Shown here in pieces: positions 4,938 through 5,139 of a stretch of 5,139 nt of DNA. The translations under genes and the position numbers were made by a program. Source of the DNA: Acetofilamentum sp. (lineage in GTDB: Bacteria > Bacteroidota > Bacteroidia > Bacteroidales > JAFGUD01); NCBI GenBank assembly GCA_020722645.1, contig DYKL01000260.1, forward strand, positions 1 to 5,139. The letters run 5' to 3'. Under the pieces are notes generated by a model, which worked only from the letters and a program-made list of their open reading frames with translations, did not search any database and had not been told where the DNA came from. The stretch's first letter is position 1, and every line of letters begins with the position of its first letter.

Positions 4938-5139
4938 ATTAACTATGCACTATTAACTATGCACTATGCACTATTAACAATGCACTATGCACTATTAACT
5001 ATGCACTATGCACTATTAACAATGCACTATGCACTATTAACTATGCACTATGCACTATTAACAATGCACTATGCACTATTAACTATGCACTATGCACTAT
5101 TAACAATGCACTATGCACTATTAACAATGCACTATGCAC
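4938..5139. repeat. Heptad tandem array with 21-bp and 42-bp higher-order structure
   Basis: The stretch is built entirely of 7-bp units. From 4951 to the window edge there are nine 21-bp blocks, each TATTAAC, then TATGCAC or AATGCAC, then TATGCAC. Naming the blocks by the first base of the middle heptad, the order is T A T A T A T A A, so the first eight form four 42-bp dimers. A shorter block (ATTAAC, TATGCAC) precedes them at 4938-4950. There are no unique spacers, so this is not CRISPR. The array continues past the right edge. Confidence 0.95.

Noticed and set aside
4959..5139. Open frame of about 60 codons through the heptad array (repeating MHYALLT)
   Set aside because: A 21-bp period without stops in that frame stays open automatically. 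There is no start signal and no end within the window, so it is not treated as a gene.
4938..5139. CRISPR array
   Set aside because: The repeats are contiguous 21-bp blocks with no unique spacers, and there are no cas genes nearby.
1..5139. Circular molecule with joined ends
   Set aside because: The left edge is an 8-bp CAAATTAG array and the right edge a 7-bp TATGCAC array. They share no terminal overlap.

Overview
The window is AT-rich (about 30% GC by eye, not computed) and most likely comes from a fermentative member of the Bacteroidota. Three things point that way: promoter boxes of the TAnnTTTG type with TTG about 18-19 nt upstream, the absence of Shine-Dalgarno sequences in front of the genes, and a [FeFe]-hydrogenase maturation gene. 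Both edges are tandem repeats (an 8-bp unit on the left, 7-bp units on the right). This suggests an assembled metagenomic contig that breaks off in repeats, although the sequence alone cannot prove it.

Layout. Positions 1-172 hold an octamer tandem array and a small hairpin. At about 173-790 (+) lies the C-terminal 205 residues of HydG, with its CX2CX22C cluster motif and natural C-terminus but without the radical-SAM half. Positions 791-989 are intergenic: a two-tier imperfect hairpin (875-926), a perfect 17-bp-stem terminator directly abutting it (927-961), and a promoter that starts inside the terminator. Positions 990-1697 (+) encode a PPP-family metallophosphatase. Its stop codon overlaps by 4 bp that of a convergent gene, 2440-1694 (-), for a two-repeat lipoprotein. 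That gene follows, after 32 nt, a 633-residue DEAD-box RNA helicase of the DeaD/CsdA type (4374-2473, -), so helicase and lipoprotein probably form a two-gene operon. A good Bacteroidota promoter lies about 100 nt upstream of the helicase.

Positions 4520-5139 contain no gene. They hold a duplicated 40-bp hairpin-bearing repeat with a partial inverted copy, three copies of the widespread GTCATTGCGAGG-type intergenic repeat, and at the right edge a heptad array organised into 21-bp and 42-bp higher-order units.

The four genes do not form a recognisable pathway. HydG makes the CO/CN-bearing iron synthon of [FeFe] hydrogenase. The phosphatase is a signalling or housekeeping enzyme of unknown target, the helicase remodels RNA (ribosome assembly and mRNA decay in relatives), and the lipoprotein is uncharacterised. 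I see no convincing new defence or metabolic system. The most notable points are the broken hydG next to a repeat array, the promoter nested in a terminator, the helicase tail that is open in two frames, the internally duplicated lipoprotein, and the dense repeat zone.
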